The translations under genes and the position numbers were made by a program. The notes beneath the pieces are model-generated. The model was not told the DNA's origin. It did not search any database and saw only the letters and a list, made by a program, of their open reading frames with translations. A DNA stretch of 64,000 nt from Prochlorococcus marinus XMU1411. GTDB lineage: Bacteria > Cyanobacteriota > Cyanobacteriia > PCC-6307 > Cyanobiaceae. Below are positions 9,424 through 18,506 of the stretch, piece after piece (within the stretch, counting starts at the first letter, position 1; each line of letters begins with the position of its first letter). The DNA is taken from the NCBI RefSeq assembly GCF_017696075.1, contig NZ_JAAORI010000002.1, forward strand, positions 1 through 64,000. The letters run 5' to 3'.

Positions 9424-10866
9424 TTAACCTACTGATCCCTCTAGTTTAAGTGCCAGTAACTTATCTGCTTCAGCAGCAAATTCCATAGGTAATTGATTAA
9501 ATACATCTCTGCAAAAACCGCTGACCATCATAGATACTGCCTCCTCAAATTCTATACCTCTGCTTTGGAGATAAAAAAGTTGGTCTTCTGAGATTCTACA
9601 TGTGCTTGCTTCATGCTCAATTTCAGAATTGGGTTGTTGAGATTTTATGTAAGGGAATGTATTTGCAGAAGCTTGATCCCCTATTAACATTGAATCACAT
9701 TGACTGTAATTTCTTGATCCTGTAGCTTTTGTTCCCATTTTGACAAGACCTCTATAGCTATTTTTTGAGTTACCTGCACTAATACCTTTGCTAACAATAG
9801 TTGATTTGGTCTTAGGACCAATATGGATCATTTTTGTGCCAGTATCTGCTTGCTGAAGATTATTGGTGAGAGCCACTGAATAAAATTCTCCTACAGATTC
9901 TTCCCCTAAAAGAAGACAGCTAGGATATTTCCATGTAATTGCAGACCCTGTTTCAACTTGAGACCAGCTAATTTTACTTCTCTTACCTAAACATTTTCCT
10001 CTCTTGGTGACAAAATTAAAAATTCCGCCAATACCTTCTTCATCACCAGCATACCAATTTTGCACTGTAGAATATTTTATTGAGGCGTCGTCTAATGCTA
10101 TAAGCTCTACAACTGCTGCATGTAGGGTATTTGTATCAAACATTGGAGCTGTACAACCTTCTAGATAACTTACAGAACTTGATTCTTCAGCAATGATTAA
10201 TGTTCTTTCGAATTGTCCTGAATCTCCACTATTAATTCTGAAGTAGGAAGATAGATCCATAGGGCAGGTAACACCTTTTGGGATATAAACAAAAGAACCA
10301 TCACTAAAAACTGCAGAATTTAGTGCTGCAAAATAATTATCACTAGCTGGAACTACTGTACCTAAATATTTTTCAATCAAATCCGCGTGATTTTTTACTG
10401 CTTCACTAATTGAGCAAAATATAACTCCATGTTCAGCAAGTTCTTCTCTAAAAGTTGTGGCTATAGAAACACTATCAAAGACAGCATCTACTGCTACATT
10501 TGTAAGTTTTTTTTGCTCCGTGAGGGGAATTCCTAATTTGTCAAAAGTCTCAAGAAGTTTGGGATCAACTTCATCTAAGCTAGAAATTTTCTCTTTTTGC
10601 TTAGGAGCAGAGTAATAAATAATATCTTGATAATCAATTTTTTTATATCCTAATGCTGCCCAATCAGGCTCTTTCATTTTTTGCCATTTTTTAAAGGCTT
10701 TTAATCTAAAATCAAGAAGAAATTTTGGCTCTTCTTTTTTCTGTGAAATTAATTTTATGATATCTTCATTTAATCCCTTTTCTATTTTTTCAGTTTCAAT
10801 ATCAGTAACGAAACCATATTTGTAAGGCTCTTTTACTACATCTTTAACTAAATTTTCGTTGACCAT
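9424..10866 (-). CDS. sufB: SufB, Fe-S cluster scaffold subunit
   Basis: Product of 480 residues, the normal SufB length. SufB is the main scaffold on which the cluster is built with SufC and SufD. The conserved core ([12 protein letters not shown], the KRGKC segment, and the C-terminal [20 protein letters not shown]) is intact. It is the first gene of sufBCDS. Its promoter should lie in the 95 bp separating it from the divergent 117-residue gene, where the complement strand reads TATATAAAG about 30 bp upstream of the start. Confidence 0.97.
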   Translation of the reverse strand: MVNENLVKDVVKEPYKYGFVTDIETEKIEKGLNEDIIKLISQKKEEPKFLLDFRLKAFKKWQKMKEPDWAALGYKKIDYQDIIYYSAPKQKEKISSLDEVDPKLLETFDKLGIPLTEQKKLTNVAVDAVFDSVSIATTFREELAEHGVIFCSISEAVKNHADLIEKYLGTVVPASDNYFAALNSAVFSDGSFVYIPKGVTCPMDLSSYFRINSGDSGQFERTLIIAEESSSVSYLEGCTAPMFDTNTLHAAVVELIALDDASIKYSTVQNWYAGDEEGIGGIFNFVTKRGKCLGKRSKISWSQVETGSAITWKYPSCLLLGEESVGEFYSVALTNNLQQADTGTKMIHIGPKTKSTIVSKGISAGNSKNSYRGLVKMGTKATGSRNYSQCDSMLIGDQASANTFPYIKSQQPNSEIEHEASTCRISEDQLFYLQSRGIEFEEAVSMMVSGFCRDVFNQLPMEFAAEADKLLALKLEGSVG

Positions 10867-10961
10867 GTTATCAAAAATAACTTATTACAATTAGCTTTAT
10901 ATACTTTAACGAAAGATACCCCCAATATTGAGTTTTTTTCCTTTATTAAAACTAAAAATTA

Positions 10962-11315
10962 ATGTCTAATCATCTTGATCCCTTGTCTAACCCATTAAAC
11001 GTAGAAACTATTCAAGAAATTGATAATCTTGATCTACCTATAATGCAGAAACATCATTTAAGAATTCTCGCTCATTGCCTTCAGATTTTAAAAATTATCA
11101 ATGTAGATAATAGTTTGGAATATCAAAATAAAAATCCCCTGAGAGAATGGTGTGATAACCAATCCAAAAAATTTGATGATAAAAAATTTAGTGATCTTTT
11201 TTATGAGCAGTTAGAATCTACTTCCAAAAAATTAAGTACTTTTTCAAAAAAAATAGGTAAAAGTATTGAGGATTTAGAGATAGATGATTTAGTACTTCTA
11301 GTTGAACAACGCTGA
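10962..11315 (+). CDS. Conserved-looking hypothetical protein divergent from sufB (117 aa)
   Basis: Product of 117 residues, mostly helical and charged, with two cysteines only (HC near residue 45 and WC near residue 68). It occupies the position where many cyanobacteria carry the divergent repressor gene sufR. SufR is about twice as long, with a winged helix and four clustered cysteines, so I do not call it SufR. Function unknown; a role linked to suf is suggested only by position. Confidence 0.7.
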   Translation: MSNHLDPLSNPLNVETIQEIDNLDLPIMQKHHLRILAHCLQILKIINVDNSLEYQNKNPLREWCDNQSKKFDDKKFSDLFYEQLESTSKKLSTFSKKIGKSIEDLEIDDLVLLVEQR

Positions 11316-11589
11316 ATTCTCTTTTTATTTAAATGATCCCGAAGAAAAAATATATTTTTGTTGAGTCGTTAACAAATTCAGGTAATAAATTTTAAAAAAA
11401 AAGAAAATTAATTTACATTTCAAAAAGATCTAAAAATTAATTAATTGCTTTGATACCAACTGTTTTGAAGAGAAATATCAATTTTGAAAATTCTTTAGTA
11501 GTCAGAGGATCCTGACGACAGGCCAAAAAGACACACAATTCCTAAAAAAAAAGAACATACTGATCCCAAACAAAAACGGAGAATTTAAA
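11316..11589 (+). promoter_or_regulatory. 274-bp intergenic leader upstream of the DUF4912 gene
   Basis: No gene is seen here. The most structured element is the inverted repeat GTCAGAGGATCCTGAC at 11505-11520, with 5-bp arms and an AGGATC centre. The GTG start at 11590 is preceded by GGAG at 11579-11582 at good spacing. No T-run follows the inverted repeat, so it is not a typical terminator. It could be an operator or part of a 5' leader; promoter positions cannot be fixed in such AT-rich sequence. Confidence 0.35.
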
Positions 11590-12690
11590 GTGGCTGATGG
11601 GATCATGAATAAAGATCAATTACTCTCACTAACACTCAGACAATTACGTCAAGAAGCAAGTAAATTATCGGTACCTCTGTACAGTCGCAAAACAAAAGCC
11701 GTTTTAGTTGATTTAATACTTAAATATCAAGAAAAATCTACAAAAAAAACATACACTGTAGCTCCTCAGTCACAATCTGAAGAAACTTCTGAGTCCAGTG
11801 CTTTTAAGAGTAGTGAAGAAGTTAAAACAAATGTAGTTTTCCTACCCCGAGATCCAGATTGGGCTTATGTTTTTTGGCAAATTTCTGATGCAGATAGAGA
11901 AAAAGCACAATCTTTGGGAGCCAATAAATTATGTTTAAGATTATTTGATGCATCTGGTTCTGAAGGAAGCAACTTGAATCAAGGAACACTTAGAGAGATA
12001 GCAGTTGATAGTTACAGTACTGAGTGGTACTTGCCGATCCCACTTGCAGATAGAGATTATAAAGTTGAATTAGGTTACAAATATGGTTTTAACTGGATGT
12101 CATTGGCATTTTCTTCGATAAGCCATGTTCCTGGGTCTCATCCTTCTGAGCAAATTCTTGATAAATTTGTACCTTTTAATTTAGATTCTACTTCTGAGTC
12201 AATCCCAGATATTTCTAATCCTGTTGTTTCAGAATTAAATGGTATGCATGAAAGGTTATACCAAGCAGCAACTAACATTCCTCTCAGAAGAAAAGTTGGT
12301 TCTGAAGAATTTATGGAAAACTTAAACTCAACAAATCTTAACGATAATCTTACAGACTCAGGTGCTGGTAAATGGTCATCAGGTTTAAATGATTCTGGAA
12401 GCGGAATTGTTAAAAATAGATCTTTTTGGCTAGTTGCTGATGCTGAATTAATTGTTTATGGAGCTACAGAGCCTTCTGCAAAACTGACAATCGGTGGAGA
12501 AGATGTACCTCTTGCTGCAGATGGTACTTTTAGAATTCAAGTTCCATTTAGAGACGGGACTCAAAAATATGATATTAAAGCTGTTAGTGTATCTGGTGAG
12601 CAAGAAAAAAGTATATCAATGAAATTTGACAGAACTACACCACTTGACGATACTAATGAAAAAGATAATGCTGAAACTGAATGGTTTTAA
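11590..12690 (+). CDS. DUF4912 protein with N-terminal Rho_N/SAP-like domain
   Basis: Product of 366 residues. Residues ~8-46 (SLTLRQLRQEASKLSVPLYS) resemble the helix-extended-helix Rho_N/SAP fold used for nucleic-acid binding. This is followed by a DUF4912 core beginning VVFLPRDPDWAYVFWQIS and a C-terminal beta-rich part (residues ~270-345). DUF4912 proteins are widespread in cyanobacteria and of unknown function. The GTG start is chosen because GGAG lies 8 bases upstream; an alternative ATG is at 11605. Confidence 0.82.
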   Translation: MADGIMNKDQLLSLTLRQLRQEASKLSVPLYSRKTKAVLVDLILKYQEKSTKKTYTVAPQSQSEETSESSAFKSSEEVKTNVVFLPRDPDWAYVFWQISDADREKAQSLGANKLCLRLFDASGSEGSNLNQGTLREIAVDSYSTEWYLPIPLADRDYKVELGYKYGFNWMSLAFSSISHVPGSHPSEQILDKFVPFNLDSTSESIPDISNPVVSELNGMHERLYQAATNIPLRRKVGSEEFMENLNSTNLNDNLTDSGAGKWSSGLNDSGSGIVKNRSFWLVADAELIVYGATEPSAKLTIGGEDVPLAADGTFRIQVPFRDGTQKYDIKAVSVSGEQEKSISMKFDRTTPLDDTNEKDNAETEWF

Positions 12691-12702
12691 TAAATTAAAT
12701 TA

Positions 12703-12873
12703 ATGCTGAAAAAAATTGTAGCTTTTACTCCATTGTTTGGTGCATTAACGTTTCCATTAATAGTTCCAATTACAATTTCTAAATTTGGTGTTAACTATGG
12801 AATTCTTAGTGCATTATTAATTTCTTCATTATGGTTTATCGCTATGTTAAGAACTTCCGAAATGCCTCATTAA
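12703..12873 (+). CDS. Small membrane peptide, 56 aa
   Basis: An ATG-to-TAA frame begins 12 bp after the DUF4912 stop. The 56-residue product is almost all hydrophobic: Lys-Lys near the N-terminus, a first segment (IVAFTPLFGALTFPLIVPI), a short polar turn (SKFGVNYG) and a second segment (ILSALLISSLWFIAML). Two membrane helices are therefore likely. It ends 32 bp before pgm on the same strand. I do not recognise the family; coding is supported by composition and spacing. Confidence 0.7.
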   Translation: MLKKIVAFTPLFGALTFPLIVPITISKFGVNYGILSALLISSLWFIAMLRTSEMPH

Positions 12874-12905
12874 TTTAGTTAGATTTTTGGAAGTTTCTTA
12901 AAAAT

Positions 12906-14543
12906 ATGAATCAAGTTAGTGAAATTAATATCAATTCTCCTTTTCTAGACCAAAAACCTGGTACCTCTGGATTAAGAAAAAGTACTTTAAAGTTTCAGGA
13001 AGAACATTATCTAGAAATTTTTATTGAAGCAATCTTACAATCATTAGAAGATTTAAAAGGTTCAACGTTAGTAGTTGGTGGTGATGGCAGATATGGCAAT
13101 ATTGAAGCAATAGAAAAAATTGTCCAAATATGCATCGCTCATAAAGTTCAAAAGGTTATTGTTCCAAAATACGGTTTATTATCTACTCCTGCGACATCTC
13201 ATTTAATTAGAAAAGAAAACGCTATTGGTGGAATTATTCTTTCTGCAAGCCATAATCCTGGTGGGATTGATGGCGACTTTGGAGTGAAATTGAATATCTC
13301 TAATGGTGGCCCAGCTCCTGAGATAATTACTAATAAGATTTTTAAGGCTTCACAATTACTAACTAGTTATAAAATTTGTAAAATTCAATTACCTGATTTT
13401 AGTGAATATGGAACTTATCATTACGACGAAACTACCTTAGAAATTATTGATGGGTTAACAGATTATTCTAATTTGATGGAGAAAATTTTTGACTTTGATC
13501 AAATTAGTGATTTTTTAAATAAAGACTTCTCGTTAATCTTTGATGCAATGAATGCGGTTACAGGTCCATATGCAAAAAATATTTTTGTTGAAAAAATGGG
13601 TCTCACACCTGATTGTGTCATGAATGGTAACCCGTTAAAAGATTTTGGAGGTTTACATCCTGATCCAAATCTTACTTACGCATCCCACTTGGCTGATTTG
13701 TTATTAAATAAAAAATCTTATAGTTTTGGTGCTGCATGCGATGGAGATGGAGATAGGAATATGGTTTTAGGAAGTGGATGTTTTGTAAATCCTAGTGATA
13801 GCCTTGCAGTTATCACTGCTAACACAAAATGTGTCCCTGGTTATAAAGATGGTATTACAGGTGTCGCACGATCCATGCCAACCAGCTCAGCGGTTGATAA
13901 TGTCGCTCGAGCATTAAATATACCTTGTTTCGAGACACCTACTGGCTGGAAATTTTTTGGAAATCTTTTAGATTCTAATTTAATTACTTTATGCGGAGAA
14001 GAAAGTTTCGGAACAGGTAGTAATCATGTGAGAGAGAAAGATGGACTATGGGCAGTTTTGTATTGGTTACAAGTTTTAGCTGAGAAAAAATGTTCGGTAA
14101 GTGATTTGATGCAGAATCATTGGAAACAATTTGGCAGGAATTATTATTCAAGACATGATTATGAGGCAATTCCTTCAAATATTGCTAATCAAATCTTTGG
14201 TAATCTAACTTCTATGCTCGAAAATTTAAAAGGAAATAGTTTTGCTGGCCATTTAGTTAAAGTTGCAGATAACTTTTCATATTTAGATCCCGTTGATAAT
14301 TCCATAAGTGAAAATCAAGGTTTAAGATTAGTCCTTGATGATAATTCTCGAGTAATTGTGCGCCTTTCTGGAACTGGAACTAAGGGTGCAACATTAAGAC
14401 TTTACTTTGAGAAATTTTTCGATCCTCAACAGAATCTTTCGTTAAATCCTCAGATCGCTTTGAAACCTCTAATAGATGACTTAGATGCTTTATTGAATAT
14501 TTCAAAACTTACTCAAATGGAAACTCCTACAGTAATTACATAG
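12906..14543 (+). CDS. pgm: Alpha-D-phosphohexomutase, phosphoglucomutase
   Basis: Product of 545 residues. It interconverts glucose 1-phosphate and glucose 6-phosphate for glycogen and sugar-nucleotide metabolism in the cytosol. The phosphoserine loop SASHNPGG places the catalytic Ser at 115. The metal loop DGDGDR has Asp279, 281 and 283, and the sugar-binding loop CGEESFGTGSNHVREKDG is present. The C-terminal RLSGTGTKGATLRLY is the phosphate-binding loop. Its length and motifs fit the PGM1-like bacterial form rather than GlmM. Confidence 0.96.
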   Translation: MNQVSEININSPFLDQKPGTSGLRKSTLKFQEEHYLEIFIEAILQSLEDLKGSTLVVGGDGRYGNIEAIEKIVQICIAHKVQKVIVPKYGLLSTPATSHLIRKENAIGGIILSASHNPGGIDGDFGVKLNISNGGPAPEIITNKIFKASQLLTSYKICKIQLPDFSEYGTYHYDETTLEIIDGLTDYSNLMEKIFDFDQISDFLNKDFSLIFDAMNAVTGPYAKNIFVEKMGLTPDCVMNGNPLKDFGGLHPDPNLTYASHLADLLLNKKSYSFGAACDGDGDRNMVLGSGCFVNPSDSLAVITANTKCVPGYKDGITGVARSMPTSSAVDNVARALNIPCFETPTGWKFFGNLLDSNLITLCGEESFGTGSNHVREKDGLWAVLYWLQVLAEKKCSVSDLMQNHWKQFGRNYYSRHDYEAIPSNIANQIFGNLTSMLENLKGNSFAGHLVKVADNFSYLDPVDNSISENQGLRLVLDDNSRVIVRLSGTGTKGATLRLYFEKFFDPQQNLSLNPQIALKPLIDDLDALLNISKLTQMETPTVIT

Positions 14544-14576
14544 AATTGAAAGTAATGATTTTTTGATTTTATTTAT

Positions 14577-15866
14577 ATGCATTCAGAAAATTTATTTACT
14601 AATTATTCTCAAATAGAAAACAATGCACCTTTGGCAGATAAATTAAGACCAAAGAATTTGGAAGATTTTTTTGGTCAACAACCAATTCTCAATGAGAATT
14701 CGCTTTTAAGAAGTGCAATATTAAACGATAAGATTAGTAATTTTATTTTTTCTGGCCCTCCAGGTGTTGGAAAAACCACTCTAATTGAAATTATTTCTTT
14801 TAATACGCGCTCAAAATTAATTAAGTTAAATGCAGTGTTATCAAGTGTTAAAGAATTAAGAAATGAAATCGCTAATGCAAAAGATAGATTAATAAATTCA
14901 AAAAGAAAAACAATTTTATTTATCGATGAGGTTCATAGATTTACATCAGTTCAGCAAGATGCTTTATTACCTTCAATAGAAAATGGAACTATAACTTTTA
15001 TTGGTGCTACAACTGAAAACCCTTACTTTGCTGTTAATAAAGCGCTTGTTAGCAGGTCTCGTATTTTCACATTACTTCCTTTGGCAGAAAATGATTTGCA
15101 GAAAATAATACAAAAAGTCATTACTCACTATTCAAAACAAAAAGATTCAAAAAAGGTTTATTTAACTCAAGATGCTATAAGTCATTTAATTAAATTTTCT
15201 GGCGGAGATGCAAGGACATTAATCAATGCGTTAGAGATGGCCATAGAAACAACTGCTGAAAATGATGCTAAAGAAATCAACATTAATCTCTCAATAGCAG
15301 AGGATGCAATACAAAAGAAAAATATTGTTTACGATAAAAATGGTCAAAATCACTACGATGTAATAAGTGCCTTTATCAAGTCCATAAGAGGTTCTGATCC
15401 AGATGCAACATTATTCTGGCTTGCGAATATGCTGGAGGCTGGTGAAGATCCTAATTTTATTTTTAGAAGACTACTTATATCTGCCAGTGAAGATATTGGA
15501 ATAGCTGATCCTAATGCCATAGTAGTTGTACAATCCTGTTGTGATGCTTTTGATAGAGTTGGTTTTCCAGAAGGATTATATTTTTTAACTCAGGCTTCTT
15601 TATATTTAGCTATTTCTCCAAAAAGTAATAGCACGAAAAGTATTTTTAAAGCAATTGAAACAATCAAATCTACCAATGCTCTTGATGTTCCACTTCATTT
15701 AAAAAATAATTCTAATAGTTATGTAAATCCTCATAATTATCCGGGTAATTGGGTCTTACAAGAATATCTTCCTAAATCTTTAAGAGGTTTAAAAATATGG
15801 GAACCAAATAATAATGGATGGGAAAAAACTCATTATGAAGAACTGCTTAGAAGAAAAGAAAATTAA
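14577..15866 (+). CDS. rarA: Replication-associated recombination ATPase (RarA/MgsA)
   Basis: Product of 429 residues. AAA+ clamp-loader-like ATPase acting at stalled forks. It has PLADKLRPKNLEDFFGQ, Walker A GPPGVGKTT (60-68), Walker B DEVHRF (from Asp117) and sensor 1 GATTENP. The C-terminal tetramerisation region includes SASEDIGIADPNA. It follows pgm by 33 bp and ends tail-to-tail over the phosphopantetheinyl transferase with a 4-bp TTAA overlap. Confidence 0.93.
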   Translation: MHSENLFTNYSQIENNAPLADKLRPKNLEDFFGQQPILNENSLLRSAILNDKISNFIFSGPPGVGKTTLIEIISFNTRSKLIKLNAVLSSVKELRNEIANAKDRLINSKRKTILFIDEVHRFTSVQQDALLPSIENGTITFIGATTENPYFAVNKALVSRSRIFTLLPLAENDLQKIIQKVITHYSKQKDSKKVYLTQDAISHLIKFSGGDARTLINALEMAIETTAENDAKEININLSIAEDAIQKKNIVYDKNGQNHYDVISAFIKSIRGSDPDATLFWLANMLEAGEDPNFIFRRLLISASEDIGIADPNAIVVVQSCCDAFDRVGFPEGLYFLTQASLYLAISPKSNSTKSIFKAIETIKSTNALDVPLHLKNNSNSYVNPHNYPGNWVLQEYLPKSLRGLKIWEPNNNGWEKTHYEELLRRKEN

Positions 15867-16519
15867 AAATTTTTTGAACAACAAATAATCTCAGGATTAA
15901 AAGAAGTTTCTTCTTCGTAGGCCAAAGCGATAGTCCAATTATGGAAGTTAATCTGTGAATAATTTAAATGTATGTTTTTCTTCTTATGAATTAACTCTTT
16001 TGGCTTTTCAAAAAATTGCCAATGGTTAATGTCTTTAGCTAATTTTCCATGATCCCATTTTATAGCCGCTTCAACAGCACACCATTGATTTAATATCATA
16101 TTTTTTGTTAAATAATTATTATGGTTTGATTTATTAGTATGAAAAAAATATTTTTCTGCAAATTTTATATGGTTAAAATCTCTATCTGTTCTCTCAATAT
16201 CAATCCCTATTTTGCTTTTATGCCAGACTATAGTAATGGCATCTTTACAATGACTTAAACTGATATTTCCCATGCCAGAGGGTAAACTTGGAGGTTCTCC
16301 AGGATGAGCATTAATTGGAATTTCTAGGGGGTCTAAATCAAAAAGTGTTGAAAGTGATTGTCGCAAATAAGCTCTTGTTTCTAAGAAAATCTTTGATCTT
16401 GAATTTGTTAGGTTTTTTGCAGTTTTAATTTCTTCTACAGTTGCGACATCTTGCACACCTTTAATCTCATAAAACCAAATTTTTGGTATTTTATATTCAT
16501 ACTCATTTAATAATTTCAA
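15863..16519 (-). CDS. 4'-phosphopantetheinyl transferase (Sfp/HetI type)
   Basis: Product of 218 residues. It transfers 4'-phosphopantetheine from CoA to a carrier-protein serine. GIDIER (105-110, Mg-binding Asp107 and Glu109) and WCAVEAAIKW (146-155, Glu150 and Lys154) are the two family motifs. The only usable start is TTG at 16519, because an in-frame stop lies at 16526-16528 on the complement. That start shares its first base pair with the peroxiredoxin ATG. As no acpS is seen here, it may activate acyl carrier protein; that is inference. Confidence 0.9.
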   Translation of the reverse strand: MKLLNEYEYKIPKIWFYEIKGVQDVATVEEIKTAKNLTNSRSKIFLETRAYLRQSLSTLFDLDPLEIPINAHPGEPPSLPSGMGNISLSHCKDAITIVWHKSKIGIDIERTDRDFNHIKFAEKYFFHTNKSNHNNYLTKNMILNQWCAVEAAIKWDHGKLAKDINHWQFFEKPKELIHKKKNIHLNYSQINFHNWTIALAYEEETSFNPEIICCSKNF

Positions 16520-16986
16520 TGGCTCTTAAGGTTGGCGACAAAGCACCAGAATTTAAATTAAAAGATTCTTTTGAGAAAGAAGTTTCTCTTAGTGATTTTA
16601 AAGGTAAAAGAATAATACTATATTTTTATCCAAAAGATAATACTCCAGGATGTACTAAAGAAGCATGTAATTTTAAAGAGAATTGGGATTTGCTCCAAAA
16701 AAATAATATTGTTGTGCTTGGTATTAGTAAAGATAATGCATCTTCTCATCAGAAGTTTATAGAAAAATTTAATTTACCTTTTATTCTTTTAACTGATCCT
16801 GAACCTTTCAAAGTTTCTTCTGATTACGATAGCTATGGATTGAAGAAATTCATGGGAAAAGAATATATGGGAATGATGAGAAATACTTTTTTAATTGATA
16901 CTGAAGGTAACATTGAAAAAATTTATTTAAAGGTAAAAGCAGCAATAATGGCTGATCATATAATTGCAGACCTTGGGTTAAGCTAA
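16519..16986 (+). CDS. bcp: Peroxiredoxin, Bcp/PrxQ type
   Basis: Product of 155 residues from the ATG at 16519 (MALKVGDKAPEFKL). A longer frame begins upstream, but its extra residues do not fit the family. Peroxidatic Cys45 and resolving Cys50 lie in TPGCTKEAC, the PrxQ arrangement. The enzyme reduces peroxides using thioredoxin. It starts divergently at the same base pair as the phosphopantetheinyl transferase and overlaps coaX by 9 bp at its 3' end. Confidence 0.95.
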   Translation: MALKVGDKAPEFKLKDSFEKEVSLSDFKGKRIILYFYPKDNTPGCTKEACNFKENWDLLQKNNIVVLGISKDNASSHQKFIEKFNLPFILLTDPEPFKVSSDYDSYGLKKFMGKEYMGMMRNTFLIDTEGNIEKIYLKVKAAIMADHIIADLGLS

Positions 16987-17673
16987 TTTTTTTATGGACA
17001 GGTTATGAATTATCATCCCCTCCATAACTAAATTAGGAGCATTGATAATATTTTCTTTTTGAGTCTTTAGAGATTTTGTGAGTAATTGAGAGTCTCCTCC
17101 ACAGAATATTAAAATATCCTTTTCGGGATTAAATAAACTATTAATCACGCCAGTCAGAGAGTTGATTACTCCTTTTAAAATTGCTTCTTCTGTATTAATT
17201 AAAAAATCTTTGATCGGAATATCATATTTTTTGGGAACTTTAAGATTTTTTGTATTTTGTTCCATTGATTTTAATTGTGTTAGAAAACCTGGAAGAAGTT
17301 GACCTCCAATAATAGATCCATTTGAATTCAATTTTGTTATTGATAATATTGTTCCAAAATCTGCAATTAGTAAATCTTTTTTGAAAGGGTTTTCAATAAT
17401 TTTTAAAGCTGCAATACAGGCAAGAGCTCTATCAACTCCAAAATAATCAGGCAGATTTGACAACTGAATATCTTTAGTTTTTATTTCATTTTCTTTTTTC
17501 AGCAAAAAATTTGGTAGTTTTCCTACAGAAGCCCAAATTAATTGATCAAGATCTATATTTTCGGGAACTTTGTGCTCTTTTTTGGTATGGAAGAATTTAG
17601 ATTGATTTTTAGAATATTTTGCCCAATGAAGCCTACTATTGCCTACTAATAAAAAATTTATATCTGAGATCAT
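16978..17673 (-). CDS. coaX: Type III pantothenate kinase (CoaX/Bvg accessory family), atypical first motif
   Basis: Product of 231 residues. It should phosphorylate pantothenate, the first step of CoA synthesis. GVDRALACIAA (79-89) and ADFGT (Asp105) match the catalytic and ATP-binding motifs. The first motif, normally D-x-G-N-[ST], reads L-V-G-N-S (residues 9-13), so the conserved Asp is Leu. The protein is also slightly short. It lies 15 bp after cysH on the same strand. The family call is good; activity is less certain because of the Asp loss. Confidence 0.85.
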   Translation of the reverse strand: MISDINFLLVGNSRLHWAKYSKNQSKFFHTKKEHKVPENIDLDQLIWASVGKLPNFLLKKENEIKTKDIQLSNLPDYFGVDRALACIAALKIIENPFKKDLLIADFGTILSITKLNSNGSIIGGQLLPGFLTQLKSMEQNTKNLKVPKKYDIPIKDFLINTEEAILKGVINSLTGVINSLFNPEKDILIFCGGDSQLLTKSLKTQKENIINAPNLVMEGMIIHNLSIKKLA

Positions 17674-17688
17674 TGTTCTATGATCAAT

Positions 17689-18411
17689 TTAATTATTTGT
17701 GTGTATTCCACATTCTTGTTTTATCCCCCCAAATCTTGTATCTCTGCCCTTTATTTTAATACCATCGGGACTGCTTGAATGCCAATCTCCTACAGAAGAA
17801 TAACCTTTGATAAAAAGTGGATGGGCAGGTAAATTATTCTCTTCCATATAATAAAAAATATCTTTATTGGTCCAATTTAATAAAGGTCTTAAAGACAGTC
17901 TTTGACGAATTACATCTATGAATTTCATTTTGTTTCTATTTTCTGTTTGACTTGATCTAACACCGCTTGCCCAGCAGAAAATATCATATTTTTCTAGACC
18001 ATTTTCTAAAGGTTTTATCTTTCTTAATTCATGATACTTATCTAAATCACTCTCTTTATTTGTTTCCCAAAGTTTTCCGTATGTGGCCTCCATTCTTGCT
18101 GGAGATAATTCACTTTGCAGAACTTCAACTTCTAAGGATAAATTATCAATAAGCTTTTCTGCGTAATGATATGTTTCTGGAGGAAGGTAACCTGTATCTA
18201 TCCAAAATATTTTGATTTTTTTTTGTAGATATAATTTACTAACCATATCTAAAATGACTGATGACTGTATACCAAAACTTGTTGTAATAGCAAATTGATT
18301 ATCAAACTTTTCATAACCCCATGTAAGTATTTCTAGAGGCTTCATATCTATTAGCTCTTGATTATATTTCTTCAAGTTAGTTTGAATATCTTTGTGAATT
18401 TTTTCAATCAT
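17689..18411 (-). CDS. cysH: Phosphoadenosine phosphosulfate (PAPS) reductase
   Basis: Product of 240 residues. It reduces PAPS to sulfite with thioredoxin in assimilatory sulfate reduction. The PP-loop region (AITTSFGIQSSVILDM) and the C-terminal catalytic ECGIH (Cys234) are present. The CC...CxxC set that binds a 4Fe-4S cluster in APS reductases is absent, which favours the PAPS form. It is divergent from the NDH-2 gene across 95 bp. Confidence 0.93.
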   Translation of the reverse strand: MIEKIHKDIQTNLKKYNQELIDMKPLEILTWGYEKFDNQFAITTSFGIQSSVILDMVSKLYLQKKIKIFWIDTGYLPPETYHYAEKLIDNLSLEVEVLQSELSPARMEATYGKLWETNKESDLDKYHELRKIKPLENGLEKYDIFCWASGVRSSQTENRNKMKFIDVIRQRLSLRPLLNWTNKDIFYYMEENNLPAHPLFIKGYSSVGDWHSSSPDGIKIKGRDTRFGGIKQECGIHTNN

Positions 18412-18506
18412 TCTTCAGGTTGGTTATGAGTTTGATTTTATTTCGCTCAATTTAAAAATTATTCGTATAGTTTAATAATACATTTACGCATAACAATATT
18501 TCTCTA

